Positions 9,001 through 17,659 are shown, numbered from the stretch's first letter. The stretch: 64,000 nucleotides of DNA from Micromonospora chokoriensis (GCF_000718555.1 NZ_JOAN01000023.1:78195-142194), one strand, 5' to 3'. The notes: generated from the sequence alone by a model not told the origin. Numbers and translations: made by a program.

Positions 9001-9423
9001 GTGGTCACGGACCTTGGCGGCGAAGACCGCCGCGGAGTAGTTGCCGGCGGCGCTGCTGGCGAAGACGCCGGTCACCAGGCGGTCCGCGCCTGGTGCCAGC
9101 CCCGCCGACTCCAGCGCCTCCCAGCAGGACTCCAGGAAGATGCGCTGCTGCGGGTCGATGGCGTCGACCTCCCGGGGGGCGTACCCGAAGAAGTCGGCGG
9201 CGAAGTCGGCCACCCCCGGCAGGGTCGCGCCGACCCGGACGAAGCCCGGCTGGCGCATCTCCTCCTCGCTGTGGCCGGCCGCGCGCAGTTGCTCGTCGGT
9301 CAGTTCCCGCATGGACACCACGCCGGTGTCGATGTTGCGCCAGTACTGCTCGGGGTTCCATGCGTCGGGGAAGCGGCAGGCCGTCCCCACGACGGCGATG
9401 TCGGTGTCGGATATCTCGGTCAT
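6001..9423 (-). CDS. AT-less PKS: KS-ACP-thioester reductase
   Basis: 1140 residues. The KS spans about res 6-430, with active Cys182 in QTGCSSSL (the usual DTACSSS Asp/Ala are changed), HGTGTPLGD and SNIGHLGPAAG. Next comes a KS-AT linker (SARN...RRVVTA) that runs directly into the post-AT linker YPFQRKRYW at about res 600; no GHSxG acyltransferase lies between. The ACP has Ser689 in LGGTSLL, and from about res 765 an SDR-type thioester reductase domain begins with LLTGAAGYLGAF and carries YGVSKWVGE. The module should add one C2 unit, loaded in trans, and release the chain as an aldehyde or alcohol. ATG 9423 overlaps the PCP stop by 4 nt. Confidence 0.92.
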   Translation of the reverse strand: MTEISDTDIAVVGTACRFPDAWNPEQYWRNIDTGVVSMRELTDEQLRAAGHSEEEMRQPGFVRVGATLPGVADFAADFFGYAPREVDAIDPQQRIFLESCWEALESAGLAPGADRLVTGVFASSAAGNYSAAVFAAKVRDHGLAAAIGDLDLTVGGQADFMTSRTAYKLGLRGPSVSVQTGCSSSLYAVHYGILSLLAGECDVVLAGGATVVEPLLGYQPIPGAWVSEDGYIRSFDASSSGTTYGSGVGVVALRRLADALADGNPVLAVLRGSAVGNDGGARLGYAAPNLDGVADVIAAALSVAGVSADAVRYVEAHGTGTPLGDHIELLALTDAFRRSTDEVGYCGLGSVMSNIGHLGPAAGIAGLIKAVHVAGTGSLPPHPTFDVARDPAELEKSPFFITTTRRECPDPERLVLVNSMGVGGTNATMVVAAPPVLSRPSAPSAPVVRLNVSARNRVELDQLCRALADRLDSDPAQAADVAYTLRVGRAVFDERRVVTAPADRLAAALRLPRPPAVRTVRAVRRTAVIVAGEQAVSTRLDALRAALPGSAVVDRLDLAGDRYAVVLEEAGGEPDLADSRGVLVPAGDDGWDSALSTAWLHGVTVDWEAVSGNRGRRLRLSTYPFQRKRYWPLDHLDVFRRQPAPAPVGAERATAGDSIEESVAGIWRELFDRGDVGLDDEFGALGGTSLLSVQMVLRIQQQYGVLINLHRAGGSRATVRRLAEIVRAGVTPDRQSAADRDGELIDADLALSIGPMAQRRAPGRDVLLTGAAGYLGAFLLHELQRAGRRVHCVVRASDEREGMRRLRETAARLALPEPDPDLVRVVPADLRAFAGTGAVDLDGELADQVGHVLHCAARVVFTEPYRTLREDNVLPMAGLLNWMCRHGIRDFSYVSTLAATGAGSGTAGTRLETRKQPLHPDLGGYGVSKWVGERLLEKAEEIGVRGRVFRPGLIMAAGDTGACNNKDLVWRMLASGLAVGAHPTDERAEPVSPVDVIARAVVSLALSPSSVGRVYHLADERAISTRELFDMLGRAGLTTEPLPLPQWQRRVAERALDGGSEVMSAVALYELEGHELAEDDVQVRGWQPWLRKQGLSAAITPEQLRRGLVFLAERHEEFAALLPKLAGRRGDDVNAIEERV

Positions 9424-9755
9424 GACGGGCGAGGAACCTCCGCAGTACGGGCCCGGCCGAGCAGGGCGCGGCGCTGGCTGGCGCCGGTCACCTGTGGCCG
9501 CACCTCCTCGCCGACGCCGGCCAGCAGCCTGGCCTGCGCCCGGATCGTGGCGTGCTGGAACAGGTCGGACACCCGCAACGACCGCTCGGTGAGCTGGTGC
9601 AGGTCCTCCCAGAGCATGATGAGCAGCAGCGAACTGCCGCCGGCCTCCAGGAAGTTCTGGTCCGGGTCGAGGCGCTCCGGGTCGTCGACGTCGAGTACCT
9701 CGGCCCAGGCGGCCCTGACCCGATCGAACAGTTGGTCCTCCGTCAGGGTGGTCAA
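9420..9755 (-). CDS. Free-standing peptidyl carrier protein
   Basis: A 111-residue single carrier domain with the PCP-type site LEAGGSSLL (Ser42). The only start that fits is TTG 9755, which makes a TTGA overlap with the stop of the C-PCP-C gene and has GGAGGG just upstream; no ATG or GTG precedes the conserved region. The C-terminal ~30 residues are basic and probably form a linker. It lies between the condensation protein and the KS-ACP-TR protein, so it is likely charged by one of the two adenylation enzymes and read by a C domain or by the KS. Confidence 0.85.
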   Translation of the reverse strand: MTTLTEDQLFDRVRAAWAEVLDVDDPERLDPDQNFLEAGGSSLLLIMLWEDLHQLTERSLRVSDLFQHATIRAQARLLAGVGEEVRPQVTGASQRRALLGRARTAEVPRPS

Positions 9756-12739
9756 TGTCCCTCCAGTGGTCGAGCGGTGGGCTGCCGGATGACGTCGTCC
9801 GCTGCGGTGATGACCGCGTGCAGAACGGCTTGTGCGGTGACCGGGTCGAACAGGGCGGCGGAGTACAGCAACTCCCACCGCAGGTCCTGCCGCCGATCGA
9901 CGACGGAAAGTTCGATCTCGTACTTGAGGTGCAGTGGGTCGAGCGGGCGGATCGTGGCGGTGACGTCCGGCCCAAGGTCCGGGGCCGACAGCTCGCCGTC
10001 CTCGGCGCTGAGGTAGACCGGCGTCACCGGCGGTCGACCGAGGTCGCGGTCGGGATGCAACGCCGCAGCGACTGCGTCGAACGGCGCCGCGGAGTGCCGG
10101 AAGCTGAGGTTGGCCGCGTCCCGCACCCGAGCCAGCAGCTCCTGCCAGGTCGGCTCGCCACTGACGTCGGCGCGCAGCACGAGCGTGTCGATGAACAGAC
10201 CCACCGCGTCGGCGCTACGCGCCCCCGTCCGCTGCGACCAGGGGAAGGCGAACAGGAAGTCCCGCTGGCCACCGACGCGGGCCAGCGCCACCGCCAGCAG
10301 CGCGGCCGAGACCATGAACATGGTGCAGCCGGCGTCGGCCGCGACCTTGCGCAGCCGATCGGCGCGGGTCGGGTCGAGGTCGTACGTCAGCCGGCCCGCC
10401 CGGGTCTCCTGGGTGTCGCTCCGGCCCCTGTCGTACGGCAGGATCACGTCCACCGGCGCACCGGCGAGCGCCTGCACCACAGCCCGCGTATCGGCCTGCG
10501 CGATGTCGTCGGGGTCGGTGTGGCCGGTCCCGGCCACCGGCTCGGGCAGCCCTTCGCTCCGATACGCCGCTGCGATCTGTCGCATCAGCAGATGCCTTGA
10601 CCAGCCGTCGAAGACGATGTGGTGGACGACGACGACGAGGATGACGTCCCGCCCGCCCCGGTCCAGCAGATGCGCCCGAGCGGGGGCGGCGCGCGCCAGG
10701 TCGAAGCCGGCCCAGCTCCACTCCGCCACGGCCTCGCGCACCTGCTCGCCGGTCCAACCGGCGGCGTCCACCACGGTGACCTCACCGGCGGGGCCGTCGG
10801 TGCGGTAGTAGACCCGCCGCTGCCGACGGTCGAGCTCGAAGCGGGCCCGCAGCGCCGGATGCCGGGCGAACACGGTCTCGACGGCGGCGCGCAGCCGCTC
10901 GACGTCGACCTCACCGGCGAAGTCCACCACGGTGGGGACCAGGTACGCCTGCCGCAGCCACGGCAGGCGATCGATGGACCAGAAGCGTTGCTGCGCCGGG
11001 CTGGTGACCTGCCTGCCGTCGCTTCCCGCCGGCGTCGCGACGGCCACCCGGGGCGGAGCCACGAGCAGCCGGGCCAGCCCGGCCACCGTCGGGTCGGCCA
11101 GGAACTCTCGCGCCGACAGGACAATGCCGTCCTGTCGTTCGATCCGGCGCAGCATGGTGACGACCAGCAAGGAGTGGCCGCCGACGGTGAAGAAGTCGGT
11201 CGCCGGGGTCAACCCGGCCACGATCACCTCCGCGGGCTCCTCGACGAGGTCGGTCAACGCCACGGCGAAACACTCGGCGGCCCGGCGCACCGCCGCTTCC
11301 GGCACCGGGAACACCGTGGCCGTCGCGGGTGCCGGTGCCGGTGCCACCGTCGTCGTCGTCCAGGCCGGATCCGGACCGAACCGGACCAGCTCCGCCAGGG
11401 GTACGGAAAACCGCTCCGTCACGGCCCCGAGCAACCCGAGGTACGCCTCGGCCAGCGCCGCCACCACCGTCCGGGGATAGCGGGCCAGGTCGTACTCCCA
11501 GCGGGCGTACCAGCCGTCGGCCCGCTCCTCGACGGTGAGCATCAGGTCGAACTTGGCGGTGCCGTTGGGCAGCACCTCGGGCAGCACCCAGCGCACCGGC
11601 ACCTCCGGGCCGGGCACGGGGAAGTTCTGCAGGGCGAAGGCGACCTCGACCAGCTCGGTACGCGCCGCAGCGGTGAGCTGGTGAAACGGCAGACGTTGGT
11701 AGAGCAGGGTGCGGAACGCCTCGCCCCGCGCCTGGGCGCACAACTGCGCGAAGTCGTCCGCCTCGCCCAACCGGGCCCGCAGCGGCACGGTGTTGACGAA
11801 GAAGCCGACCACGTCGTCGGCCTCGGGACCGGGCCGGTTGGCGGCGATCACCCCGTACCGGAAGCTGTCACGCCCGGACCAGAGGCTCAGCAACACCTGG
11901 AACCCGGTGCCGAACAGCACGAACGGCGTGAGGCGGTGTTCGGCGGCAAGTTCGGTGGCGCGGTCCCACAGCCCTGCGGGTAGGGCGGTGACCACCTCGT
12001 CGCCCGCCCGCACCACCGCGCGCCCTGATCCGCCGGGCAGCGCGCCGGCCAGGGTGAGCCCGGGCCCGGCGGCGAGGAGTTCCACCGCCCGCTCCGCCAC
12101 CGCGGCGCGCGCGTCGGGCCGGTGCCCGGCCTCCCGGTCGCGCCGCGCCAGCTCGACGAAGCGGGCCGGAACGGCCGGCAGGTCAGGCCGCCGGCCGTCG
12201 ACGCCGGCCGCGTACGCCGTCGCGAGGTCGGCGCAGAGCCGCCCCATCGACCAGCCGTCGAAGGCGATGTGGTGCAGGACCAGCAGCACCGCGTCGCCGC
12301 CGGTGAGGCCGGTGAACGCGGCGCAGCGCAGCACCTGGCCGGTGGACAGGTCGAGCGGCGTGGCGCAGAGTTGGCGTACCTCGTCCTCGACGTCGGCCCA
12401 GGACCTGCCAGGGGCCCGAACGACTCGGACCGCAACGTCGGCCGCCGGGCCGACGAACTGCTCCGGCTCGTCGCCGCGCAGCCGGTAGCCGGTCCGCAGG
12501 GGTTCGTGCCGGCCCACCACTGCGGTCAGCGCGGCACCGAGCACCGCCAGGTCGACCCGGCCCTGCCAGCGCAGCAGCACAGGAACGAGGTAGGTGGCCG
12601 CGTCGGGGGCGGCGGCGTCGATCAGCCACAACCGCTCCTGCGCGAAGGACAGCGGACCACACTCCGGGCGGTCAGTCTGCGGGCCGCTGACCTGTGGGAT
12701 ATCGGTCTCGGGCACCGACCGGGGCGCTCGAGTGTCCAT
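9752..12739 (-). CDS. NRPS subunit, C-PCP-C without adenylation domain
   Basis: 995 residues. The first condensation domain covers about res 25-450, with catalytic HHIAFDG (His156-His157) and the GFFVNTVPLR segment. A PCP follows with Ser523 in VGGHSLL, then a second condensation domain with HHIVFDG (His706-His707) and AVGLFIDTLVLRADV. There is no A domain, so the internal PCP must be loaded in trans. Start ATG 12739 lies 80 nt after the stop of the A-PCP gene, the only real gap in the operon. Both C domains keep their catalytic histidines, so two amide- or ester-forming steps are expected. Confidence 0.93.
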   Translation of the reverse strand: MDTRAPRSVPETDIPQVSGPQTDRPECGPLSFAQERLWLIDAAAPDAATYLVPVLLRWQGRVDLAVLGAALTAVVGRHEPLRTGYRLRGDEPEQFVGPAADVAVRVVRAPGRSWADVEDEVRQLCATPLDLSTGQVLRCAAFTGLTGGDAVLLVLHHIAFDGWSMGRLCADLATAYAAGVDGRRPDLPAVPARFVELARRDREAGHRPDARAAVAERAVELLAAGPGLTLAGALPGGSGRAVVRAGDEVVTALPAGLWDRATELAAEHRLTPFVLFGTGFQVLLSLWSGRDSFRYGVIAANRPGPEADDVVGFFVNTVPLRARLGEADDFAQLCAQARGEAFRTLLYQRLPFHQLTAAARTELVEVAFALQNFPVPGPEVPVRWVLPEVLPNGTAKFDLMLTVEERADGWYARWEYDLARYPRTVVAALAEAYLGLLGAVTERFSVPLAELVRFGPDPAWTTTTVAPAPAPATATVFPVPEAAVRRAAECFAVALTDLVEEPAEVIVAGLTPATDFFTVGGHSLLVVTMLRRIERQDGIVLSAREFLADPTVAGLARLLVAPPRVAVATPAGSDGRQVTSPAQQRFWSIDRLPWLRQAYLVPTVVDFAGEVDVERLRAAVETVFARHPALRARFELDRRQRRVYYRTDGPAGEVTVVDAAGWTGEQVREAVAEWSWAGFDLARAAPARAHLLDRGGRDVILVVVVHHIVFDGWSRHLLMRQIAAAYRSEGLPEPVAGTGHTDPDDIAQADTRAVVQALAGAPVDVILPYDRGRSDTQETRAGRLTYDLDPTRADRLRKVAADAGCTMFMVSAALLAVALARVGGQRDFLFAFPWSQRTGARSADAVGLFIDTLVLRADVSGEPTWQELLARVRDAANLSFRHSAAPFDAVAAALHPDRDLGRPPVTPVYLSAEDGELSAPDLGPDVTATIRPLDPLHLKYEIELSVVDRRQDLRWELLYSAALFDPVTAQAVLHAVITAADDVIRQPTARPLEGH

Positions 12740-12819
12740 TCGTGTTCCTCCCGTTACCTGCGCTCGCCGAGGTCGCTACAGCGACCGGCTCCGCACGTCC
12801 GCGTGCTCCGGATGGTCGA

Positions 12820-14640
12820 TCAGTGAGCGCGCTCGAGCGCGACCCTGATCTGGTTGGCGAGGTGGGCGAACGACTCGGCCAACAGCACGTCGTGCGGCTC
12901 GGATCGGACGCCGAGGCGGTCCTGGACCCGCCCCGCGAGCTGGACCGCCATGATGGAATTGCCGCCCATCTCTAGGAAGTTGCGGGTCGCGGTGGGCTCG
13001 CTGCCGACCACGTCCCGCCAGATCACCCGCAGGGCGGCGGTCACCGGATCGGTCTCCGGCCCGACGGCGGCCTCCGGCCCGGCCGGACCGGAGGCTGCGG
13101 CGTCCGGGCCGGACTCCGCCAATAGCCGGGCGATCGCGGCACGGTCCACCTTGCCGGTCGGGCCGATCGGCGGTCGATCGAGCGGAACCCACCGGGAGGG
13201 CACCATGTAGTCGGGGACCTGCTCGGCCAACCGCCGGGCCAACTCGGTGAGATCCAGCTCCTCGGCCGCCGGCACGACAGCCACGGCAAGCAGCGCCTGC
13301 GGCCCGTCGCCGAGTTTCTCGGCGTACGCCGCGTCGGCCAGGCCGGTCGCGGTGACGGCCAGCTCGATCTCGTCCAGCTCGATTCGGAAGCCGCGCACCT
13401 TTACCTGCCGATCACGCCGGCCCAGCACCTCGAAGACACCACCGGGAAGCCGGCGGGCCAGGTCGCCGGAGCGGTAGAGCCGCTCGTCGGTGCCCGGCCG
13501 GGTGATGAACCGCTCGGCGGTCAGGTCGGGACGGCCCAGGTAGCCCAAGGCGACGCCGGGACCACCTATGTACAGTTCTCCGACCTCGCCCGGCGTGACC
13601 TCGGTGAGGTCCGGGCCGAGCACATGCAGGCTGGTGCGCTGGAGGGGACGACCCACCGGGACCCGGTCCCGGCCGGCCAGGCTCTCCAGGGTGCAGTCGT
13701 GGAATGCGGCGAAGGTGGTGGTCTCGGTCGGGCCATACCCGTTGACCAGCCGCGCGGGCGGCGAGCCGGCGAGCAACCGCCGTACGGCGGACAGGTCGAG
13801 CTGCTCACCGCCGACGAGAACGGTGCCGACGGTCCGCAGTGCGGCCGGACGTTCCCGGGCGATCATGTGGAACAACGAGGTGGTCAGGAACAGCACATCG
13901 ACCGACAGGCCGTCCAGACGCGTCGTCCACTCGTCGAGGGGCAGGTCGGTCACCGCGGGCAGGGGCACCACACAGCCGCCGGCGGCGAGCGCGCCCCAGA
14001 CCTCGAAGGTGCTGGCGTCGAATGCCGGATTCGAGGTGTGGGCCACGCGATCACCGGGCGCGACGGTGCAGAACAGCGGCTCGACCACCAGCCGACCCAC
14101 CGCCCGGTGCGGAACCACGACCCCCTTCGGCTCCCCGGTCGAGCCGGACGTGAACATGACGTAGATCGGGTCGTCCGCGTCGATCGGGTCCGGAACCGGG
14201 CAGGGTGCAGTCGGATCGTCGGCTGCCGCCGGGTCGACCCGCCGGGCGGTACCGAGCCACGGCTCGTCCTGATCGGCGATCACGACGGAGACGCCCGCAG
14301 CGTCAAGCGTCCGGCGCACCCGGTCCACCGGTGCCGCAGGGTCGACCGGCAGGTACGCCGCGCCGGCACGCGCCACCGCGAGCATCGCCACGATCAACGA
14401 TCGTCCGCGCGGCAGGGAAAGGGCGACCACCTCGCCCCGACCCACACCCAACCGGCGAAGGTAGGCGGCCAACGCGCCGGAGGATCGCCACAATTGTGCG
14501 TAGCTCATCGCTTCTTCACAGGCCGGGTCGAAAATAGCCGGGCTATCCGGTCGGCTCTGGACCCAGTGCTCCACGAGTGACGGCACCGCTCGCGAACATT
14601 CTGCTGGCAACACATTCCCCCCTGAATGCGCTAGCGACAA
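12820..14640 (-). CDS. NRPS loading-type subunit, A-PCP
   Basis: 606 residues and the first gene of the minus-strand operon. The A domain runs to about res 500, with A3 FTSGSTGEPKG, A5 NGYGPTETT, YRSGDLARR and A10 PTGKVDR; the PCP has Ser562 in EMGGNSIM. Aligning by eye to GrsA, the pocket reads about D-A-F-F-L-G-G-T, which resembles codes for beta-branched aliphatic residues (Val/Ile). That specificity is an inference. No condensation domain precedes it, so it fits an initiation module whose aminoacyl-PCP donates to the first C domain of the next protein. ATG 14640 is the first plausible start after a low-GC upstream region. Confidence 0.93.
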   Translation of the reverse strand: MSLAHSGGNVLPAECSRAVPSLVEHWVQSRPDSPAIFDPACEEAMSYAQLWRSSGALAAYLRRLGVGRGEVVALSLPRGRSLIVAMLAVARAGAAYLPVDPAAPVDRVRRTLDAAGVSVVIADQDEPWLGTARRVDPAAADDPTAPCPVPDPIDADDPIYVMFTSGSTGEPKGVVVPHRAVGRLVVEPLFCTVAPGDRVAHTSNPAFDASTFEVWGALAAGGCVVPLPAVTDLPLDEWTTRLDGLSVDVLFLTTSLFHMIARERPAALRTVGTVLVGGEQLDLSAVRRLLAGSPPARLVNGYGPTETTTFAAFHDCTLESLAGRDRVPVGRPLQRTSLHVLGPDLTEVTPGEVGELYIGGPGVALGYLGRPDLTAERFITRPGTDERLYRSGDLARRLPGGVFEVLGRRDRQVKVRGFRIELDEIELAVTATGLADAAYAEKLGDGPQALLAVAVVPAAEELDLTELARRLAEQVPDYMVPSRWVPLDRPPIGPTGKVDRAAIARLLAESGPDAAASGPAGPEAAVGPETDPVTAALRVIWRDVVGSEPTATRNFLEMGGNSIMAVQLAGRVQDRLGVRSEPHDVLLAESFAHLANQIRVALERAH

Positions 14641-15196
14641 TGAGCAAGGGCATCACGGATGACAATGCTTCCCCGCAGTAGTCCCGCGCCACATTACCAA
14701 GACGACACCGAGCGAAATAGTGATACATGTCACATTGATTGGAAGGATCGGTCGCCACTGTGGAGGAAAAAGATGGCGATATAGCACCATTTTCGATCAC
14801 CTAGAGTGAAAGAGTGGAGCCGCTGCGCATCGAGGCAGCCTCGGGCGCTGGCGGGCCACAAAGCGCCCCACCACAGCCACGACCTGCAATTTCCCGACAA
14901 CGCGACACCCCCGCCCGGACGCCTGAGAACAATCCGCCGCCCCCCATGACGGAAAGTAGCCACCCCCCGCACCTGGGCCGAAGTCCGTTATCATCGCGGA
15001 TGGTTCAACCATGAAATGAACCCTGCACCGACAATTCCGGACCATCCTCGAATTCTTCGCCGCGTACCGGCATTCATGCTGGTCAAACCCGATGTCGCCT
15101 ACGTTGATTGCATTCATTTCGGTCAACCGGTCGATCGCTCCGTGCCCGCCCCCGGTCGATCGCGGGCCAGCGGCGACCAGAACGGAGGACAGACTC
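14641..15196. promoter_or_regulatory. Divergent intergenic region between NRPS operon and flavin reductase
   Basis: About 555 bp without a convincing gene. It contains AT-richer patches (around 14630-14810 and 14995-15120) that stand out from the surrounding sequence and are the natural place for the divergent promoters of the NRPS/PKS operon and the flavin reductase. I could not fix -10/-35 boxes with confidence. Confidence 0.45.
15184..15188 (+). promoter_or_regulatory. Ribosome binding site GGAGG deciding the flavin reductase start
   Basis: GGAGG lies 8 nt before GTG 15197 and favours that start over an upstream in-frame ATG at 15092 that has no such site. Confidence 0.7.
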
Positions 15197-15694
15197 GTGA
15201 ACCCACCCGTGTCAACGGTTGAACCCGACCAGTTCCGCCACATCCTGGGCCATTTCGCCACGGGCGTCACGACGGTGACGGCCCTCGATCCCGCATCCAA
15301 CCGGCCGGTCGGCCTGACCGTGAACTCGTTCGCGTCCGTCTCGTTACGCCCGCCGCTGGTCTCCTTCTGCGTCAGCCAGTACAGCGGGAGTTGGCCGATC
15401 ATGCGCGCCGCCGACCGGCTCTGCGTGAACATCCTCGGCGTCGAACAGCAGGCCGTCTGCGAACGCATGGCCGCCTCCCGGGTGGACCGCTTCCGGGACC
15501 TCGACTGGGAGCTGTCCCCTGGTGGCGCGCCGGTACTGGCCGGCGTGGTGGCATGGGTGGAGGGCGCCGTGGAAGCCGAACATGGCGCCGGCGACCACGT
15601 CATAGTCGTGCTGCGGGTGCACCACCTGCACGCCCGGATGGACGGGCAGCCCCTGCTGTTCCTCCGCGGTCGTTACGGCCGCTTCGCCTACTGA
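15197..15694 (+). CDS. Flavin reductase domain (FMN-binding split-barrel) protein
   Basis: 165 residues. It matches the flavin reductase-like family: FATGVTTVTA near the N-terminus, GLTVNSFASVSLRPPLVSFC as the flavin-binding core, and a C-terminal LLFLRGRYGRF that is typical of the actinobacterial two-component monooxygenase reductases. It should supply FMNH2 or FADH2 to a partner oxygenase. No monooxygenase partner is visible next to it; the FkbI dehydrogenase is a flavoprotein but does not need such a partner. It is divergent from the NRPS operon and may belong to that cluster. Confidence 0.85.
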   Translation: MNPPVSTVEPDQFRHILGHFATGVTTVTALDPASNRPVGLTVNSFASVSLRPPLVSFCVSQYSGSWPIMRAADRLCVNILGVEQQAVCERMAASRVDRFRDLDWELSPGGAPVLAGVVAWVEGAVEAEHGAGDHVIVVLRVHHLHARMDGQPLLFLRGRYGRFAY

Positions 15695-15888
15695 GCGCGA
15701 CGAGATCCCACCCCCGGGCGTAGTAGCCGATCTCGGCCAGGTCCTGGTCCTCGTCGACCAAGCGCGCGAGCGCTTCGCGGTCACGCTCGATCGAGCCCGC
15801 CGCTCGGACGTCAGCCCGTCAGGCCGCGCCAGTGCTGTCTTCCACGCCCTGCAACGTAACGCCCGGAGGCAGGTGAAAGGTTGAGGCG

Positions 15889-16167
15889 GTGGGACTGAAG
15901 AAGGAGTTGGCGGCACGGCTTGCCGAGGCGCGCCTGGCTCAATGGCAGCGCGTCAACTACGGCGAGTGGCGCGCGATGCTCGACGACAAGGACGTACGCC
16001 AGGTCATCGGCGAGGACGGCAAGCGGTACACCGTGGTCAGCCGCGCTGTTGACGACGGCGGTGGGCGCATCCGCATGTCGGTCGCCGTGGATGACGGGAC
16101 CTGGTCGGCGATCGCGCCGCTCGTGCGAGACCAGATCATGAATCCGGATGGCACGTTCGTCGAGTAG
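15889..16167 (+). CDS. Small conserved hypothetical protein
   Basis: 92 residues starting at GTG 15889 behind a purine-rich stretch (GGTTGAGGCG). The N-terminus is a charged helix (LKKELAARLAEARLAQWQRVNYGEWRAML), followed by a likely beta-rich half (GKRYTVVSRAV, RIRMSVAVDDG). It has no signal peptide or membrane segment, and I do not recognise the family. It is convergent with the membrane protein gene ending at 16285. Codon use looks like real coding sequence. Confidence 0.65.
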   Translation: MGLKKELAARLAEARLAQWQRVNYGEWRAMLDDKDVRQVIGEDGKRYTVVSRAVDDGGGRIRMSVAVDDGTWSAIAPLVRDQIMNPDGTFVE

Positions 16168-16284
16168 ACCGAAGCTATCCCGTCTCCGACCGTGCAAGAC
16201 AACGGCAGCCATGGTCTCCCCAGATCACCGAAGAACCACGGGCGACATTGAAACGGTCACGACAGGCTCGAATGTTGGGGCAGA

Positions 16285-16836
16285 TCAAGCCTGCTGCGGG
16301 CCGGCAGCGCCGTCGTGTCCGGATTGAGCCGTCTTCCAGTGCGGTGGGCGGCCGTTCGCTCCGCCCACCCACGTCGACAGTGGCCCCTGATTCTGTCCTA
16401 CGGACCGGCGCATGGCATTGACCAAGGCCAGTTGCGCTCGGGCCGGCGCCGCCATCGCTTGCTCGAACTGGTCCTGCGACAGCGGTGCGGTCGTCGTGTC
16501 AACCGCCGTGGTGACGTCCAAGAGTCGCTGCACCGCTTGGCCGAACTTGTCGATCTCGGCGGCGACCACGCTCGGGGCGACGAGGCTGGCCGACATCAAT
16601 GCCGCGCTCCACGCCCCCCAGTCATAGTCCCAGCCCGTGCGCCCCAAGTGAGCGCGCCGCAAGATCATCGAGAACGTGGCGTACTCCCGCAGCAGGTCCT
16701 GATAGGCCATGAGTTGCCGGTCCCGTAGCCAGTGTCGGTCCTGTGCATGGCGGGTGAGCATCCCGCCGACGAACACACCGACAGTAGCCGAGAGCGCCCC
16801 GCCAACTGTCGTGACAACGACATCCAGCAATGCCAT
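16285..16836 (-). CDS. Hypothetical membrane-anchored protein
   Basis: 183 residues from ATG 16836, which has GGGGAGG 5 nt upstream; longer in-frame starts lack a ribosome site. The N-terminus is a single hydrophobic segment (about res 3-26, LLDVVVTTVGGALSATVGVF), followed by a basic helix (HAQDRHWLRDRQLMAYQDLL) and a mainly helical soluble domain. This layout (one TM plus helical cytoplasmic part) is common in uncharacterised actinobacterial proteins. The promoter region is shared with the divergent gene at 17006. Confidence 0.65.
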   Translation of the reverse strand: MALLDVVVTTVGGALSATVGVFVGGMLTRHAQDRHWLRDRQLMAYQDLLREYATFSMILRRAHLGRTGWDYDWGAWSAALMSASLVAPSVVAAEIDKFGQAVQRLLDVTTAVDTTTAPLSQDQFEQAMAAPARAQLALVNAMRRSVGQNQGPLSTWVGGANGRPPHWKTAQSGHDGAAGPQQA

Positions 16837-17005
16837 GAAACCTCCCCGTGACCAGCGGGCACGAGCATCGACGATCGCGGCCCTTGTCGTCAACGCACGA
16901 GACGAGTTACAGAGCGCGCACAGCACGCCCGTGCTCAGGGCCGTGGGCATGTCCGCTGTGATCCACTAAGGTGTTGGAGCTGTCACACGTGAACGAAGGA
17001 CGCAC

Positions 17006-17659
17006 ATGGCCCGCCCCTACAGCCCCGGACCGAAGCAGTTCGTCTTCGCTGCCGGTGATGGCAACGAGCAACAAGTCTCCGTGGGCGACCCTCAGGAGGC
17101 CTACGTAGCGTTCTCTGCGTTCTTCCGGGGCCGAGAGTCTGACACCTACACCATCAAGGATGAACCGGCGAGGCAGAGTTTGGTACTCATGCCTCGTCTG
17201 GGGGTCATCTCCCGGAACAAGGATGCGGACCAACCTCGGTCGGAACACCTCCGGGTCGACAGGGCCAACCGCTACCTGCCGAGCGCGATGTTGTTCTTCG
17301 AGAACGGATATGCCGGCCTCGACCACTTCGGCCAGTGGTTCTCCGACCTCTCCGACCTCGACGCGTCACCGGAGACCCGCGGTGCCGCCCGCGCCGCCAC
17401 GATCACGACGGAAGCAGCGGCAATCGAAGAAATCGCTCGGATCTGGGCAAATTCGGGCATCGTCGACCCGAGCGACAGGTACTACGTCTTCTTCGACTCG
17501 CATGCGATCGACGATGACCGAGCCGAACGAGCCGAACTGCTTCAGTTGATCGAATTCCTCGGTCTCGAACGAGTCGACGCCCCGGCCGGGGCCGCTGGGG
17601 GCGAAGTCTGGGTGCGCACCGATCCGCGCCTCGACGTCGAATGTGCACGGTGGTCCTGA
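17006..17659 (+). CDS. Uncharacterised protein sharing a domain with its downstream neighbour
   Basis: 217 residues from ATG 17006 with AAGGA upstream. Not recognised. The block from about res 49 (YTIKDE) through FFENGYAGLDHFGQWFSDL resembles the C-terminal block of the next gene (FTIEDE ... FVRGGCAALEQHGPWMSDV), which suggests a shared domain. The C-terminal third is acidic and helical. It is followed 38 nt later by the second gene on the same strand, so the two probably form an operon. Confidence 0.7.
   Translation: MARPYSPGPKQFVFAAGDGNEQQVSVGDPQEAYVAFSAFFRGRESDTYTIKDEPARQSLVLMPRLGVISRNKDADQPRSEHLRVDRANRYLPSAMLFFENGYAGLDHFGQWFSDLSDLDASPETRGAARAATITTEAAAIEEIARIWANSGIVDPSDRYYVFFDSHAIDDDRAERAELLQLIEFLGLERVDAPAGAAGGEVWVRTDPRLDVECARWS

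Noticed and set aside
15695..15888. Minus-strand frame reading ERDREALARLVDEDQDLAEIGYY after the flavin reductase
   Set aside because: It looks protein-like for about 40 codons but is bounded by a stop with no start codon and runs into the flavin reductase gene. It is too short to assign as a gene or relic.
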